DNA from: Pelecanus crispus
Lineage: Eukaryota; Chordata; Aves; Pelecaniformes; Pelecanidae
Length of the DNA: 64,000 nt
Direction of reading: 5' to 3'
Assembly: GCF_030463565.1 (NCBI RefSeq)
Contig: NC_134652.1
Location: 18,825,397-18,889,396, forward strand
Both the position numbers and the translations under genes were made by a program. Below, piece by piece: positions 35,001-48,068 of this stretch (position 1 is the first letter of the stretch; every line of letters starts with the position of its first letter). A model generated the notes under the pieces. It was given only the letters and a program-made list of their open reading frames with translations. It was not told the origin of the DNA and ran no database searches.

Positions 35001-36636
35001 GCTGGGATAGCTGTGACAGCCTGACAAGTTAAAAAAGAGCTGGGGATTTCTGTTTCTCCTGTGATACCTTTCACTTCATCAGGCTCTGCTTACAGAATGA
35101 GAGCTTTACTAGTTTTACCAAAATCAGTAAAATAGTAATAAAAAGACAAATGCAATCCCAGCAAGAAGTGCTTGGTCCCTCACGCACACTGGCAGGTGAA
35201 TGGCTTCCTGCAGGACTGGCTGAAGCTCTGTTGGGTAGTTAGTGAGTGAGCTGCACAACAGACTCCCTGTTCAGTGTAGTAACTCCATTAGAAATATGAA
35301 ATATGTGTCTATTTAGGAAGTCTGGCACATTTTTACAATTCTCTAAATGAAATTAATTGCAGAATTTAAGTAAAACCTGAACTTCACCCTGTCTCCCTAA
35401 GTGCAAGCACAATCAAGCCATTGACTCGGAAAGAGCACAACCCATCCTGTCCATTCTTTTTCTTTTTTTTTGGTTGATCCCATTGAAGCCAATATCAGCA
35501 TCTGCATGAGTAAAACCAACATTTACCTTTGCTGACTGGCTTTTGGTAGGGAAAGTATGTGAAGAATCAGCTGCTCAGGAGATTGAAAACAATGCTTTTT
35601 ATTTTACAGGCATAAATGAATTTTTTCCCCACCAAAATAAAAGGAAAAATAGTTCCAGCAACGACAGCATATATTCTATGGAGATGTCCAAAACCTGAGG
35701 ACACAATCTGTTTTAAGAACTTCAGTTGCCACTTATCTCTGTTCCTGGCCAGTCCTGTCCTTGCTGACAGTGTTCAGCCATCACCAGCCCAAGGGTACGA
35801 TAATCCTTTGCTGTGACCAGTGGCGATTTCAATGACAGGGCTTTAATTTCTCCCTCAGCTTTGAGGAGAGCAGAAGATGGGGAAATAAAACAATTTCCCC
35901 CGTAAGACCCACTAGAAGGTGGGAGGAGAGTCATACGTATTTGTGCCTACTTGCAGTCCACCCACTCCTTCCTTCCCTGGGCCCACCCTTCCGCCCTCCA
36001 CGCTGTCCCCAGGGGCGCAGAGGCTCTGTCTTAGCTGGATGTGGTGGCAGCAGTGGGGGGGTGGGGGTGGCAGAGAGCCCTTCCTCCCTGCAGGGCTTGG
36101 CAGGAGGGGAAAAGATGCTCGGGGTGAGCAGTCCTGCAGTGCTCCTCTGGCTAGGAAAGGAGTAGTCTGTGCATCTAAAAGCAATAAAAAGCGCTTCCCT
36201 CCTACCTACGCCAACTCGCGTGGTGTGTGTTTGGCAAGTCTAGGTAGCTGCGTTGTTCCTGTGCCCCAGGTCTACCAGTTGGAGCTACCATTTCTCTGAT
36301 ATAACTCATTTTGCTGGGTCACTATCAAGGCAAAATTACCTGCGTGGTGCTTTGAGGTTAGCACTCCCATTCTCATGGGAACCTGCAGAGGAGGCACCAG
36401 CCTCTGGGACCACTGGTACAGCACCTTTCGTTTGCTGATCTGAGCTCTTCTGTGGTCAGCAGAGGCCTCCGAGCTTGTGGGATCAGCACTTTATTCACAT
36501 GAAAGACCTGATGCCTTTGATTCAGTACTTCTGTCTTTCCAGGATGATGACACCAAAGCAAAGGTCTCTGTGATCTCACTGTCTCAGCAGCTTTCATGTG
36601 TGAGGTTGGTACACAGAGAGTTGCCCCTCTGGCACC
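26031..36636. other. Gene desert downstream of HHEX, first part
   Basis: No exon, RNA gene or intact mobile element is recognised. Open frames are short and lack domains. Stretches at about 26.4-27.4 kb and 33.6-34.3 kb are rich in TAAT, GATA and related cores without simple repeats and read like conserved non-coding DNA, but this cannot be proved from one sequence. A short direct repeat at 34742-34785 is listed separately. Confidence 0.5.
34742..34785. repeat. Direct repeat, 28-bp period
   Basis: TGAGATGATGAAAGCC (34742-34757) recurs as TGAGATGATGGAAGCC (34770-34785), with one difference and a 28-base period. A local duplication with no evident function. Confidence 0.75.
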
Positions 36637-36712
36637 TATTTACTCAGTGAAAAGGGAGCAAAGAGGCACAGACTTGCCCAGGGTCGCACAACAGAGGTGT
36701 CGCCAACTCTTC
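36637..36712 (-). repeat. MIR-like SINE relic (minus strand)
   Basis: The string GAGGCACAGACTTGCCCAGG followed by GTCGCACAACAGAG matches the reverse complement of the conserved MIR core (GAGGCACAGAG ... CTTGCCCAAGGTCACACAGC), with an internal deletion. MIR-like core-SINEs predate the amniote split and survive as degraded relics in birds. The fragment is short, so confidence is moderate. Confidence 0.55.
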
Positions 36713-38950
36713 ATAGAGCTGTTTTATTGCACCAGGTTTTACGGTTCATTTTCAGCCTTGGTTTTTGATATTGTGTGATAATCTGAGCTCTCATTAAAGA
36801 AAAAAGTCCAAAGACCCTGTAACTGTGAAATTGTCAAAGAAAAATTAGAAAATGTTCAACTAAAGAACTAAAAGAATCTGAGTGCAAATAAGAACCTATG
36901 TGATGTGTAGGACAAATGTGCTTTTCTCAATTTTCTGACTTTTCTGGCATTGGGGAACTCATGGTTTTAATGCAGTTAACAGAGATGGTGAAGGTTGTGC
37001 TTTGAAGTCCTCTAACTTGCTGAAGATGCTCCTGTTCACATGCATGGTTCTCAGGGTTGCCCTGGCCACAGCTTTAATGGGACAATGGTGTGGGTGGAGG
37101 CAGCCAAAAAAACAAAAAACCAAGGGAAGGAAGAACTCTCCTAACTCATCAAATTTAGTCTTCTGTTCTCGCAGGCATTACGTTGTCCTTATATAGATCG
37201 CTGGCGGGGGTAAAAGGAACCGCACTAAAGTCACACAGCTTCTTTTTCCACTCCTTGTCCCCTTTCATTTCCCGCACAACCCCTGCAGCTGGTGACATAC
37301 TTATTAGGTGATGGGCCAGCATGGTGGCTGGCCAGTGTATTATTTACGAACTGCCATTTAGATGGGGCAAGTGGAGCACCAAAACCCAAACCTCTATGTA
37401 CTCACCTAGTAGAGCAAACCAGAAGCTGAAATACCCTGACTAGGATGAGAGCTTCAAAAGTATTTGGTGTTGACCTAACCACATGCACGGAATCTCAGAA
37501 TAAAATCCTTCCCTGCCTCAGTGGTGGACAAAGCCATCCCAGCCTGCTCCTACAGATGTGACTGTCAGTGATGTCTCGTCCCTGTTATAACACAGCTCAG
37601 TCTTCCAGCTAGAAAATCAAAGGAAGAGACATTCTTAGATTAAGACTTAGATTAAGGTTATAAACTTAGATTAAAGCTATAATCTCAGGCATACTCAGAA
37701 AGAGTAAAGAAGCAGCCATTAGATTGTTTTACAGATTTCAATTCAAAAAACACTCAGATTTGTTCAAACTTTAAAGCCAATCTGTTTAAAGCAGAACAGT
37801 TATTTTTACTTTGCTTTTCTAATTAAACACCGAGAGACACTGCTCCCCACATGCCTCGATCTTATAAATGCTTACTGTTTACCCAGGCAGCTGGAAGGAC
37901 TGAGAAACAGATACGATTACGTCCTTGTCATCTTAGGCTGAAATAAATGCAATAAAACACATTGGTTTTGTTACATGGTGAGATCCTGTATGGTCCCCTG
38001 ATATGGCATAAAGTACCTCAAAACACTGTAGATTGAAATCTGCAGGTCTAATTTCTGCTGTACTTAACTTTTTAAATCTCAGATACTACTAATTTAGACC
38101 TAGCATTAGGGTGAATAACTGTGCAAGGTGTGCAGACTGATGGGAATTACAATCTTTGTACTTGAAATTTCCCATGTCTGATATAAGATGCCAAAGACTT
38201 CTCTTAACCTTGCCAGCCAGAGCAGAAATAACTGTTCTACTAAAGTGAATAAAATAAGCTGAATTTTAAATACTACATATACATACAGTAAAACTCTGGG
38301 AAAGCAATGATCATGCTTTGTTTCCATTCAATGTCAGACTCAATTAATTCTGTTCAGATTCATTGGATAACTATGTTAAGCACTGGCTTGGAAGGGGAAA
38401 ATGCTGTGGTTTTTAACCCATTATGTAACATCAGAACTGCCAATTTTTTATTGATTTAAAATTAGAGAGGTGTAATGATAACACTTTGCAATAATATGTG
38501 CGAGGCCACAACCACATACCCTAGAAAACAACATTTCTAAATATACACTGCAAGTGAAGTATGAGCATCTAGTCATCTCTTCATGTTCCAGCATAGAGAA
38601 AGGAAAAGCTAAGCTTAATGAAGTTACAAACCCCATGATTTCTTAGAAATCATGGTCTGAATTCTGCCTCAGGAAATGACAAGCCTACTACTCACCTACC
38701 ATGAATGAAAATAAGAAACACCTGTTGTCCATTTGTTCTTTCTTAATTTGCTTCCTCTAGCTCAGCTTGTTCCCTTGCCTGCCTTCTGGAGACCTGGGAG
38801 GAGCGGTAGTTAGGTCCTTCTTGTCCTTTGAAATTCCTGATGAAAGAAATAGGTGAGTGTATACTCTTATAAGAGGCTGTTTCAATGTGCTCTGGTTTTT
38901 TATTCATTGTTTTGTTCTTGCTCTCTTCCTCAGTTATCTAGCACAGTATG
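36713..38950. other. Gene desert, no feature beyond a short motif cluster
   Basis: No coding or RNA gene is seen. The only local pattern noted is a triplicated CTTAGATTAA motif at 37634-37674, listed separately. Confidence 0.5.
37634..37674 (+). repeat. Triplicated CTTAGATTAA motif
   Basis: The 10-mer CTTAGATTAA occurs exactly at 37634-37643, 37646-37655 and 37665-37674. Each copy carries an AGATTA core, which resembles bicoid/OTX-class homeodomain sites. Spacing is irregular (12 and 19 bases), so this may be a slippage product or a small binding-site cluster. Confidence 0.7.
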
Positions 38951-39018
38951 TAACTGCTGGAGGATGCTTGCTTACATGGACTTCTGGTCTGACCTAGTAT
39001 GGCTGGTGTTATGTTCTC
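38951..39018 (+). mobile_element. Ancient CR1 LINE 3' end relic (plus strand)
   Basis: The segment reads ACTGCTGGAGGATGC, then ACATGGAC, then TGGTCTGACCTAGTATGGCT and a final TTATGTTCT. These match, in order, the 3' end of old amniote CR1 elements (ACTGCTGGAGGATAC ... GATGGACC ... TGGTCTGACCCAGTATGGC ... TTATGTTC). It is the same element type as the minus-strand relic near 6.1 kb. Only the 3' non-coding tail survives here. Confidence 0.75.
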
Positions 39019-42000
39019 AAGTCATTACTGCCTTACAACAGTATAAAGTCAATCAGTTGGGAAAACGTCACTGTTTTGTATTGGTTTTTTTATTGCCTTG
39101 CTGTGACAGATGTGTTCCTCGGGAGTCTCTCCTTTTTTTCTTTTTATGCTAGAGTCAAACAAAATCATGTAGATTCTCTCTAATTTTTAGGGGCAGGAAA
39201 ATCAAAGCCCTGTGTCTTCAGTCCTATGACTGAATGTGTTTCAGCTGATGATACATTGGCCTCTTCTCCTGAAAAATCTGTTCAAGGCTATGAAATAAAA
39301 AGGGGAAAGTTCTGTCCACTGCACATCATAGTTTTTTGTAAAATAATTCAACATCAAATTTCAAATGAGTAACACTTCCTGTTATGATACCACTGGCTTA
39401 AGAAAAATGGAGCACGTGTCTGTTTGTCCTTTCTGTCTGAAAAAAACCCACGTAATTTGGCTGCTTTTCTTTTTTCAAAGAGAACATTCACACATCCTAG
39501 TGGTATTCTTTATGGTCATTTAAAAGTCACTATAATTGTGTAAAACTATATATCCTCTAGGCAACAAGAACAAAAGCTTCTATACGTGCTAAATATTGTT
39601 TCATTCAGGAAGTTATTCTTATGTGTATGTTTCCACAACTATTATCAGTAGAATTGAAGGGTAGCAGCAATATCCACAAGTTGTCTGATTTCCTTCCCAT
39701 CCTATCAAAGATTAAAACAACAAAGATGAAAATGTTGGGGGAAATGCCTGTAACTAACATAAATTGCTTTCCAGAAAAGATTTAAGGAAGTTGCCTTTAA
39801 TATATTGTTTAGGGTATGGAGGAGGCACTCCAGCCTGCAGGAGTTGGGTTGTGTTGGATCTTCTAAGCATTCCCCAAGTCTGGCCTCAGGATGTTCTTCA
39901 GTGGGTTATGTTCTGCTCTTGGTCATGGTAGTGAAAGCACAAAGCTCCTCCATTGTTTCTAGGATGTTTATTCTGAATTTGTGCTAATGTATCTGAAATC
40001 AAACTGTAGCAAGTATCTGTAAAAATTCCAGTTCAACCAACCCTGGAAAGTTCAGAGGATAAAAATCGCATTCAAATTATTACTCTTGCAGTGCATGTTT
40101 ATTTTATAAGGTTCCATGATTAATACAGACTTTTTTTAAAAATTGTGACTTCTCTCACAATGTTTGCTAGTGCCTGTGCCTTGGTTATATGCAGCGGGAA
40201 GCTTAAAGAAAGAGAGCAGCTGCTAAACCCTGATGAGATGCTGGAGCCTACATTTCCAGCTCCTGTTCCTGTCTGGGAAAAGCCCTCTTGATGTGCATCA
40301 CTTCCAATGGAAATCCATGCCCAGTGAATGGTTTTAACATCACTCAGCTCCCTTTTATGGCCTTATTTTGTCTAAATATCATGGGTCAGTTTCATGCATG
40401 TCCTGGTATAGGAACTGAGAGGAAGCACTTGGCATGGCAGCTGGTTGGGAAAGGCTGTCTAGCATTAAAATCGGACATCCAGATGCTTCCTTGATTAGAA
40501 TCTCTAGACTGGTGTTCCCCTGCAGTCTGGGAAGCGGTGAAGAACTGAACTGATGTCTGCCCAGGCCACAGGTTAGCCTTCTCCTCCAAAAAACTTCTGT
40601 CCCATCCTTGTCACTGCTCCCACCCCAGGGCTTCTGCCGAGGCAGAACAAGAATGACTGCAGAGATGTGTGTCCACCAGGAGCCTCTCCAAATGAGCTGA
40701 AGAAGAGACCCTGAAGCAATGCCTCACTGGAGCCCACGGGTCTGTCGGGCAGCAGCATGCCTGTCTCTGCAGGTGCCGTCGCTGTTGTTCTGCTGTGCTG
40801 TCCTCACACATGAAATACCTGATTCTGACAAGTCTCTTGATTCTCGAGCTCAATAAAACAGCTCCTCTGTTAGCGGTTAGAAATGTTTCTTGGGAGGAAA
40901 CAAGAAGAAAGCAAGCTTTTGCATAGCATCAGCTAGACAATGGGTGAGACCAGATATCTAAGATGTGTTGAGGCAGGTAATAGTGCTCACGTTGGGGTAG
41001 GCCTGCCCGCTCGTACACGCAGCAAAGGGTGAATGCCAGGGAAATTAAATTCTGTCCCCAGTGTTAGGGGAAGGAGCTGGATTACACACTTCTAGATTTA
41101 GATGCCTCAGTTCTGCCCAAGTCTTTCTTGTACATGATATTTTTTTTAAAAATGAACAGCAGACATTGCCCAAAGTCTGGAGGAATGAAACCTGGCTTAT
41201 TTGGAGCTTGCTGAAGGAAGAGTTTGGACCTTTTTTAAAAACTAAGCATATGTTAAACAGAAGTTAGTACATTAGGTTAAGATGACCTCTCCAAAAAGAA
41301 AAAAAGTACTTATAACCACCATTATTAAGAGGTGAAAATGAGTCAGTACACACCAAATCTCACTTGGTGGACCCAGCTGCTTTGTGCTTGTCTCCTCTTG
41401 CTACCTCTCTGATACCACCTCAAAGGCCCATGTTAACCTGCAATCTTCATGGTTTCAAGAGCAGAGGCATCTTGTTCACTTGTTGTAGTGGAGGCTATAA
41501 AACCACAAGATAAAAATATTTAACAGCCAACTAGCAACTGCCTTTTGAACAGGTGAGATCTGAATATCCATTACCCCACAGTGTGTGCCATCATTCATGT
41601 CAATACAAAGTGGTATAAAAGAGAGTCAGAAGGGTGGTAGGGTCAGAAACTATGCTAAATTGGGTGTTAATCTGATTTTTTTTTACTACTCTACACAGTG
41701 AAGTAAAGCATTGCTTTCTCCATAAAGCTCAAAGGAACACCAGAGGCTGCAATACATATTTTTGCATGGCTTCATATAGGCTCTGAAGGAATGACAAAGA
41801 TTTTTCTGCCCTTATGTAATGTGTGTTTTAAAAATGGAGTAAAATAAAATACCTCCACCTCCTTCAATAGCATTATAGTTGAGTTTTTTCCCAGCTGGGA
41901 GTGGTATAACTTGGCAGTAGGCACGTGGGGCTATGCACGCTCTTCTTGATTTGCTAGGGATGACAAAATAGTGGCTCCCTCCTGTATCTCATGACCAGCC

Positions 42001-42435
42001 AGTTCCTGTGCAGGGTGCAGAGCCCTACCACAGACAGGACAGGGTCAAGACCAGCCAACACCCTGTACCCTCAGGAATCTGCTGTGAAAATCTGCTGGTT
42101 TTGTATCCATGTCTAAAATCCTATCTTGTGTCTTTCCTGGATTGCCTACCCTTGTTCTCACCAGATTTACAGGCCACCTCCTTCGGCAGAGTGCACAGCG
42201 CCGCGGGTGCTGGTCCTGTGTGTTCTGCTGTTCTCTGCCTGTGCAGCCGAGCAAGCACTGGTGTGGCTACACAGCTGCTCATTTGCCTAACTCGCTAGCA
42301 AATGCTCAGGGGGCATTTCTTAATGTTCTGCATGTTGGTCACAATTGATTTATTAATTAACCTAGTGGTGGGAATCAAGGATCAGTGTTTTGTTTTTCCG
42401 TCTCTCTTCCACTAACTTGCTTTTTGCTTCAGGTA
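39019..42435. other. Gene desert, no gene recognised
   Basis: No exon or RNA gene is evident. A more GC-rich patch at 40.56-40.86 kb carries overlapping short minus-strand open frames (40573-40758, 40611-40853) and an AATAAA hexamer near 40.85 kb, without any domain match. A TATA-like TATAAAAG near 41.62 kb has no accompanying gene signal. Confidence 0.5.
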
Positions 42436-42540
42436 AATGATCCAAGCTCTGTCCACATCCTCATTCCTGTAAAACAGGAGTGATAATACCTACCAAGGAG
42501 CTGTTTGTGAGCTTTGCTGAGCTCTTTAGCATCCTCAGCA
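42436..42540 (+). repeat. MIR-like SINE relic (plus strand)
   Basis: CCTCATTCCTGTAAAACAGG, then AGTGATAATACCTACCAAGG, then AGCTGTTTGTGAGC follows the order of the MIR 3' half (CCTCATCTGTAAAA..GGG..ATAATACCTACC..C AGGG.TGTTGTGAGG), ending before a CTCTTTAGC segment like the MIR AAAGC.CTTAGC end. It is a degraded core-SINE fragment. Confidence 0.65.
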
Positions 42541-45461
42541 GGAGGCAGCATAGAAGCATATCGCCAACATGCTATTTCAAAACAACCCAGGTTTAAATCA
42601 TTGCAAAAACCTCCTGCTAGCCCTGCGGTAGCTCACAGTCCCCTCCTGATGGTTCTACCATTGCTTTAAGAAGTTGCAGCCAAAAGGGTTTTTCTGGCCC
42701 TTCTCTCCGCAGTCATTGTTCCCATACACTTTGTGAAAACTCACGCTAGTGAAAACTAACCACTTTATTTGTATTTTTTCAGGTTAATTTTCAGCAGAAG
42801 TTCCCTGATCTAAACTGGCCACATAGTTTCATGACTGCTCATGCTCAGAGAGGAGACACAGTAAGAATATGCATCTGAGTAGGGGCAGGGTTGCCTCTTT
42901 CAGTCACGGCATGCATTTAGATTAGCTTAAATTTATTGGGAAACCCAGGTTTCAGCAAAGCCTCTCCAGGTAAAGGTAGGTAACTTCAGTGAGCTCTTTG
43001 AGGCACATAACCTCATGATGTTTTGGTTAACCATGCATCTTAACCTTTAGCACAGATAAAAATTTGAAATTCGGTGACCTGCCATGTTCAGGAAACAATG
43101 ATTTACAGAAGTCATATAGTCAGCCTTCCTGGCTATCTGGCTAGAGGTAGTAGAAGGGAAGCATGTCTAGCTTGTGCTCCGACACAGTCGTCTTTGTATG
43201 CCTGCCTGAGCTGTGGCCTTCCAGGGAAGGAGCAAGCTTCGTATCTCAGCCCTGTGCTCTGCGTAAACTCATTAAAAGCTACAACTCAGCTGAGGTCTTC
43301 TGTAATCCCCAGGTGAACTGGAAGATAAATGGGATATATAAGTTTCTGAAAGCCGCAGAGTTAAGAAACTTCTCTGGGATAGTGACAGACTTCACTTAAC
43401 ACCTCGGAGACATAGTAAAGCAAGTCAAACAGAGTATCAAGAATGTCTCACATAGTTTTCTCTGCTGTTGAGGACCCTGCTCACAGATAACAGGGTAATA
43501 TAAGCTAAGTACTTGAATCGGCATTCCTGGCTGCTAAAGTAAAAATCTAGTAATAGTGCCCATTACACAAAGTGGTATTTCTGTCATAAAAGATGGGAAA
43601 AGCATTAAATTGTCTTTTTTATTACTGAAGTATATTAGGCTTTCAGATATTTGTTGTTTGTTTAAAAGTATATATCCCAACAGCAATGGGCAATCTGCAT
43701 TATAAAGTAATGCACCATCAAACATATGTAAATGTGGAGGAAAAAAATGTAAACAAATGCTGAGAGGTTTCTGAAAACGAAACTGATATGAAGGGTTTAG
43801 TAAGTGTCCTAATCCAAGTAAGATGTTACTGAACATTCCCTAGTAAAGTAAGAGAGAGTGCTAAGGTATTTTTTGTTCCAAATGAGTCATGTATTCTTAG
43901 GTGCCTGTTTGTGGAAGGCTTGCTAGCTTTTGTTCAGCATACAGCTCTGAATACAGCTACCTACAGTAATGGGAGCTGGAAAGAAACAATTCCACGTCTG
44001 AGTAAAAAAACTACCGCAGACGCTGTTCCTGCTAAAACAGTTCCTGGGTGGTGATAGCTGTTTTTTCGTAGTTAAGTGTGTCCATTAGAGTGCACAAGGA
44101 ACAGCTAAAGGCATTCAATTACATTGTTGAGGGGCTAACCTTCTGTGACGGGACTAATGTGGTGCTTGACCAAGAATTGATTTACTTCAGGTTTCAAAAA
44201 ATGAAGTAAAATGTACTAGAATGTCCTCTTATAGCAACAGTTGGTAGCTTTTCACTGAAGTTTAAATAAATTGCACTCAACTAATCAATGTCCAGAGAAT
44301 CCCAGAACTTTTCAAGTAGGCATTAAAAACAAACCCTGCTCCTACTTTTGGCTTTACCAGAGTAAGTCTGTAGTAACATTGTGAAAGTCACTGCTTAGGA
44401 AGTGTAGACAAAACACATCAGTTTTGGAGTATGCTTTTCCACTGTGCTGAATAGCTCTAAAACCACTGGAATTACATGGTCCCAGATGTCTAGCTTGCTT
44501 CAAGAAAAAAGTTTAAAAATTGTCTTTTACTTTCTAGTTATCGGGAGATCCTGGCATGTCTCCCAAAGTATGGGAATCTTACTCAAACTTATTTTTATAA
44601 TATCTTGTTCCCTTTTCTGTACATATCTGGTGGGCAGAAAGTACACCCACCTCAAAGGTCATCTTAAAATGACCGTTGGAAAAGCGTAAGATGCTCTTGT
44701 TTCTTTGGTATGATGTAATTAGGTTAGGCTTTAGTCCTGAATGAAGATACTGGAGAGCCAGGTTGTATCACAGTTGTTTGCATTATTCTTTTACTTTCTT
44801 GATGGTTTACTTTCTTGATTAGGAAATAGACTGTCTCCCCTGGGAGCTTCAGACAGAAAGTGCTCTGATAGAAAAATACACTGAATCCTGTAGATGGTTG
44901 TTTTTTACACTGGTAAAAAAGTGTGGAGAGGTGAATCACTAGAGTAGCTGATGATTTTTTTTTTTTTTTTAAAAACTCGTACACAAGGCACAGGTTTTCT
45001 GGCTTTTTTTTAAAGCAGCTTATTCAGCTGTAAAGATTTGGGGTTGCTGTTTAATTAGCTGTTTAGAATTGTACACTTTGCATAATCACTATTTGACTAC
45101 ACTCTGAAAAAAGGAAGTTCAGTCTATTCGTTACTCAACTAAAACAATCTAAAAGGCGAATCATACTTTCCGATTTCTCTTCATTGCACTGAAGTTTTGA
45201 GGCAACTAATTCTTCCAGGGAAAGATACTGTGACTTCTGCCTGATCAGTTATTATTTCAGTCTTGTACATAGCCTTTTCTTTCAAGTAGAATTTCCCATA
45301 GGTGGACGTAAATATATTCCAAGATACTGGGACATGAATAGTTTATTTGACTTAGGAGTGGTGGAAACAGTAAGCTGCTCTGCAGTGTTAAGTATAAAAA
45401 ATCAAAATGTAAACTGATACATGAGTATGTATATGAGTTTTTAATGTCAAAGATTTTTCCA

Positions 45462-45518
45462 TATATGTGTATATACACACACGTACATATATACAAGTGT
45501 ATGTGTATTTATGTACAT
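45462..45518. repeat. Alternating purine-pyrimidine microsatellite tract
   Basis: An imperfect run of alternating TA, TG and CA dinucleotides spans about 57 bases. It is a degenerate microsatellite of the type that can adopt left-handed or cruciform structures. No coding role. Confidence 0.7.
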
Positions 45519-46429
45519 AAAAACCTCTTTAAAATGTTTCATACTGGCTACTTTTCGTACAGTAGTAGGATCTGAGCACTCTTGTCAAAGTTCTTATTCT
45601 ATCATACTAGAACAGAAAATGAATAATATTTTTTCCAAAAAGTTTTAAATGCATACATGTCTTTTGTAACTGGTAGCATAGCTAGCTTTATATTATCAGC
45701 ATTTCGCCTGCATTTCCAGGGGCTCTGAAATGTGCAATTAAAATTAGCAGGACAGATCTTGCAGCCCATTCTGAAATCCTCTGCCAGATTATGTTGGAAA
45801 GAAGAACCTTCATAGCTATAAAAGCTGACCAAAATGGGCTGGGGTGTGAGACAGGGATTTCCAAGAGACGTCCTAGCAGAGCCCTTCTCCTGCCGTCCTT
45901 GCACCCAGAGTCCCTCTCTGTGCTCCCCTTTCCTCCCCATCTCTCTTCCTTCCAGTCCTTCTGCTTCCAGACTCGTTCAGTGCCTCCTGCTCGGCCCTTG
46001 CCTCCTCCCAGATGGGCAGCAGGAGCGGGATTCGGGCCTGACTCCCTCTGCTTTGCTCTTGGTAGGGTTTAGGGTGCTGGCACTTGCTGAAGACCTGGAC
46101 CCAGGAGGCACATAGGGGTGGCACAAGCACTTCCAGGTAGGTGCTCATAAAGTTTGCAGCAGTGCTCCTGAATTCCTGTTTTGACTGTTGTCTACAGATA
46201 TTGATGAAAAGCTCCTTTCATGACAAAGGCAGGAAGCTTTTAACATGAAAACGGTCAAACTGTTGTCACAATTCAAAGCAAATATGAGGCCTGGATAGAA
46301 ACACAATACAAACATTCCCAGGAGAGCTTCTTGAGACTTGTTATGCAGAGAAAAGTTGGCACAGTGTCCCATCTGCAACACTAAAAATCAAATGGTTTTT
46401 TTGTTTGTTGTTTTTACAATATTTAAGTG

Positions 46430-47190
46430 ACATTTTATTTGTTTTACGAATCAGTTGCTGACGCACAAGACTTCTGTGTCTGCTGATTTGCATCAGATGA
46501 GCACTCTTTCTGTAGTCACAAGTGTCTGCTCAGCAGACTTGTTTTTGCAATTGAAAAATCAATAATTCATTCATAGCCAAGATAAAGAGCTCAAGCCCAT
46601 TACGAGATTACCACCACTGTGAAGACTTTCAGTTGCATTTATACTAAAAGAGGAGGAGACTGAGAGTGTTTGCTACTTATAGTTTGGTCTACTACCTATT
46701 TTCATTTTTTCTAAGGTGCCTATCACCGGGCTATCTAAGTAACAATAAACTAGTCACTCAAGTGTTATACTAAATATTGCTTTCAAGATAACTTAGTATA
46801 ATGAAAACGAAACTTGTTTTGATGATGATAAAAATGTTTGTTCAATAATTCCGACCATAATTCCCAAGTGAACAAGCAGCCCTTGCATTCATGAAGAAAA
46901 GTAATTTCATTAATTGCTATTCAATAACATCTTGCACCTGAAAAATACAAATCGCTATCTAACATTACATTAGTTTATCTGCAAGAGGAATCCCTCTAGG
47001 GGAGGGAATGTACAAGAGCTCAGAATAAAATTAGCAAATGTATAAGATTAAAGGGAAAGCAATCAATTTTGAATTAGATTACAAATGAGCAAGTTTCTGT
47101 ATTTGCAATATATTGTAGAAACAATGGAAATAAGCCAAAATTGACAAGCATTTGTGTGTATTATCATTTATTTAAAAACTTTTTACCTGT
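46430..47190 (+). promoter_or_regulatory. Candidate conserved non-coding element with octamer motif
   Basis: About 760 bases of AT-rich sequence, lacking simple repeats and mostly lacking open frames, includes a perfect octamer ATTTGCAT (46486-46493, POU-type) and many TAAT/ATTA cores. Dense, non-repetitive AT-rich sequence like this in a desert next to a developmental gene is often conserved, but this is inference. Confidence 0.25.
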
Positions 47191-48005
47191 TGCTGCCACC
47201 ATGGTAGTTACTGTCTCTTTAATCATAAGAAGTCTATGGTCATCTATAGCATTTGGTTCTTTGCCCAAGCGTATGGCTAAGAGGCTATCAGAAAAAAAAA
47301 ATCATTGTTAGCTCCTGCTATGTTGAATCTATTGAGTGTGTGAAAGACCACAGTTTTAGGCCTGGTATTTTCTGCAGCCTGTTACTCTGACTGCATAGTC
47401 GTCAGCAATCACTGGCCTGTGTTTCCATTCACAATTTCTTCAGTCAAATCTGATTCTCCTCTTCTCCTTCCTGCCTGACACACAGATTACTGCTGCGGCT
47501 GCTCCCCCGTTGGTGTGGCTGTGCTCTCACCCAGCCTTCTGAAATGATCCAGTTAAAAAGACTGCTGAAAAGGCTTTTGGCTTTTTTTTTTTCTTTTTTT
47601 AAATTGTTATTTCGCAGAGCAAGAGTGCTGTGTACTCTGGCTTGATTTGCCTGGGCTCAGCACAGTTATGCTAATGGCATCTTCAGCACTGCTCTGATCG
47701 TAGCTCACTGCATGGCTCATGGCAAGGTTTAGGTCTGACCAGCAATGTGTGGGGTCCAAAAGGGACCAGAAGAAATGCTGATATTATGGCTCTTTATGTG
47801 TCAAGAAACACCGTACATGGCAAATCTCTGGGAATATCACCACAGAGCTGTCACATTAATTTAATCAATCATTGTGTTTCCCCTGTTATTTCATAAACTC
47901 GTAATGGGAGCAGAAGTTTTAAAGCTCTTCAATGATGGGTAGCATTTGATTGCTTTTTTTTGCAGTGGCTTCTCTCCTGACTTGTTACACAGTCTGAGCT
48001 TCTCA

Positions 48006-48068
48006 AAAAGAACCCCAAAAAACCCAAACAAAAACCCACCCCAAAGAAACCACCCCCAAAAAAACCCA
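48006..48068 (+). repeat. C/A-rich low-complexity tract
   Basis: About 60 bases made almost entirely of A and C runs (AACCCC, AAACCC, CCACCCC patterns). The opposite strand is G/T-rich with several GGG runs. It is a purine/pyrimidine-biased simple tract with no gene signal. Confidence 0.8.

Noticed and set aside
40560..40865. GC-richer patch ending in AATAAA, considered as a solo LTR
   Set aside because: No terminal TG...CA pair, target-site duplication, primer-binding site or recognised LTR sequence could be established.
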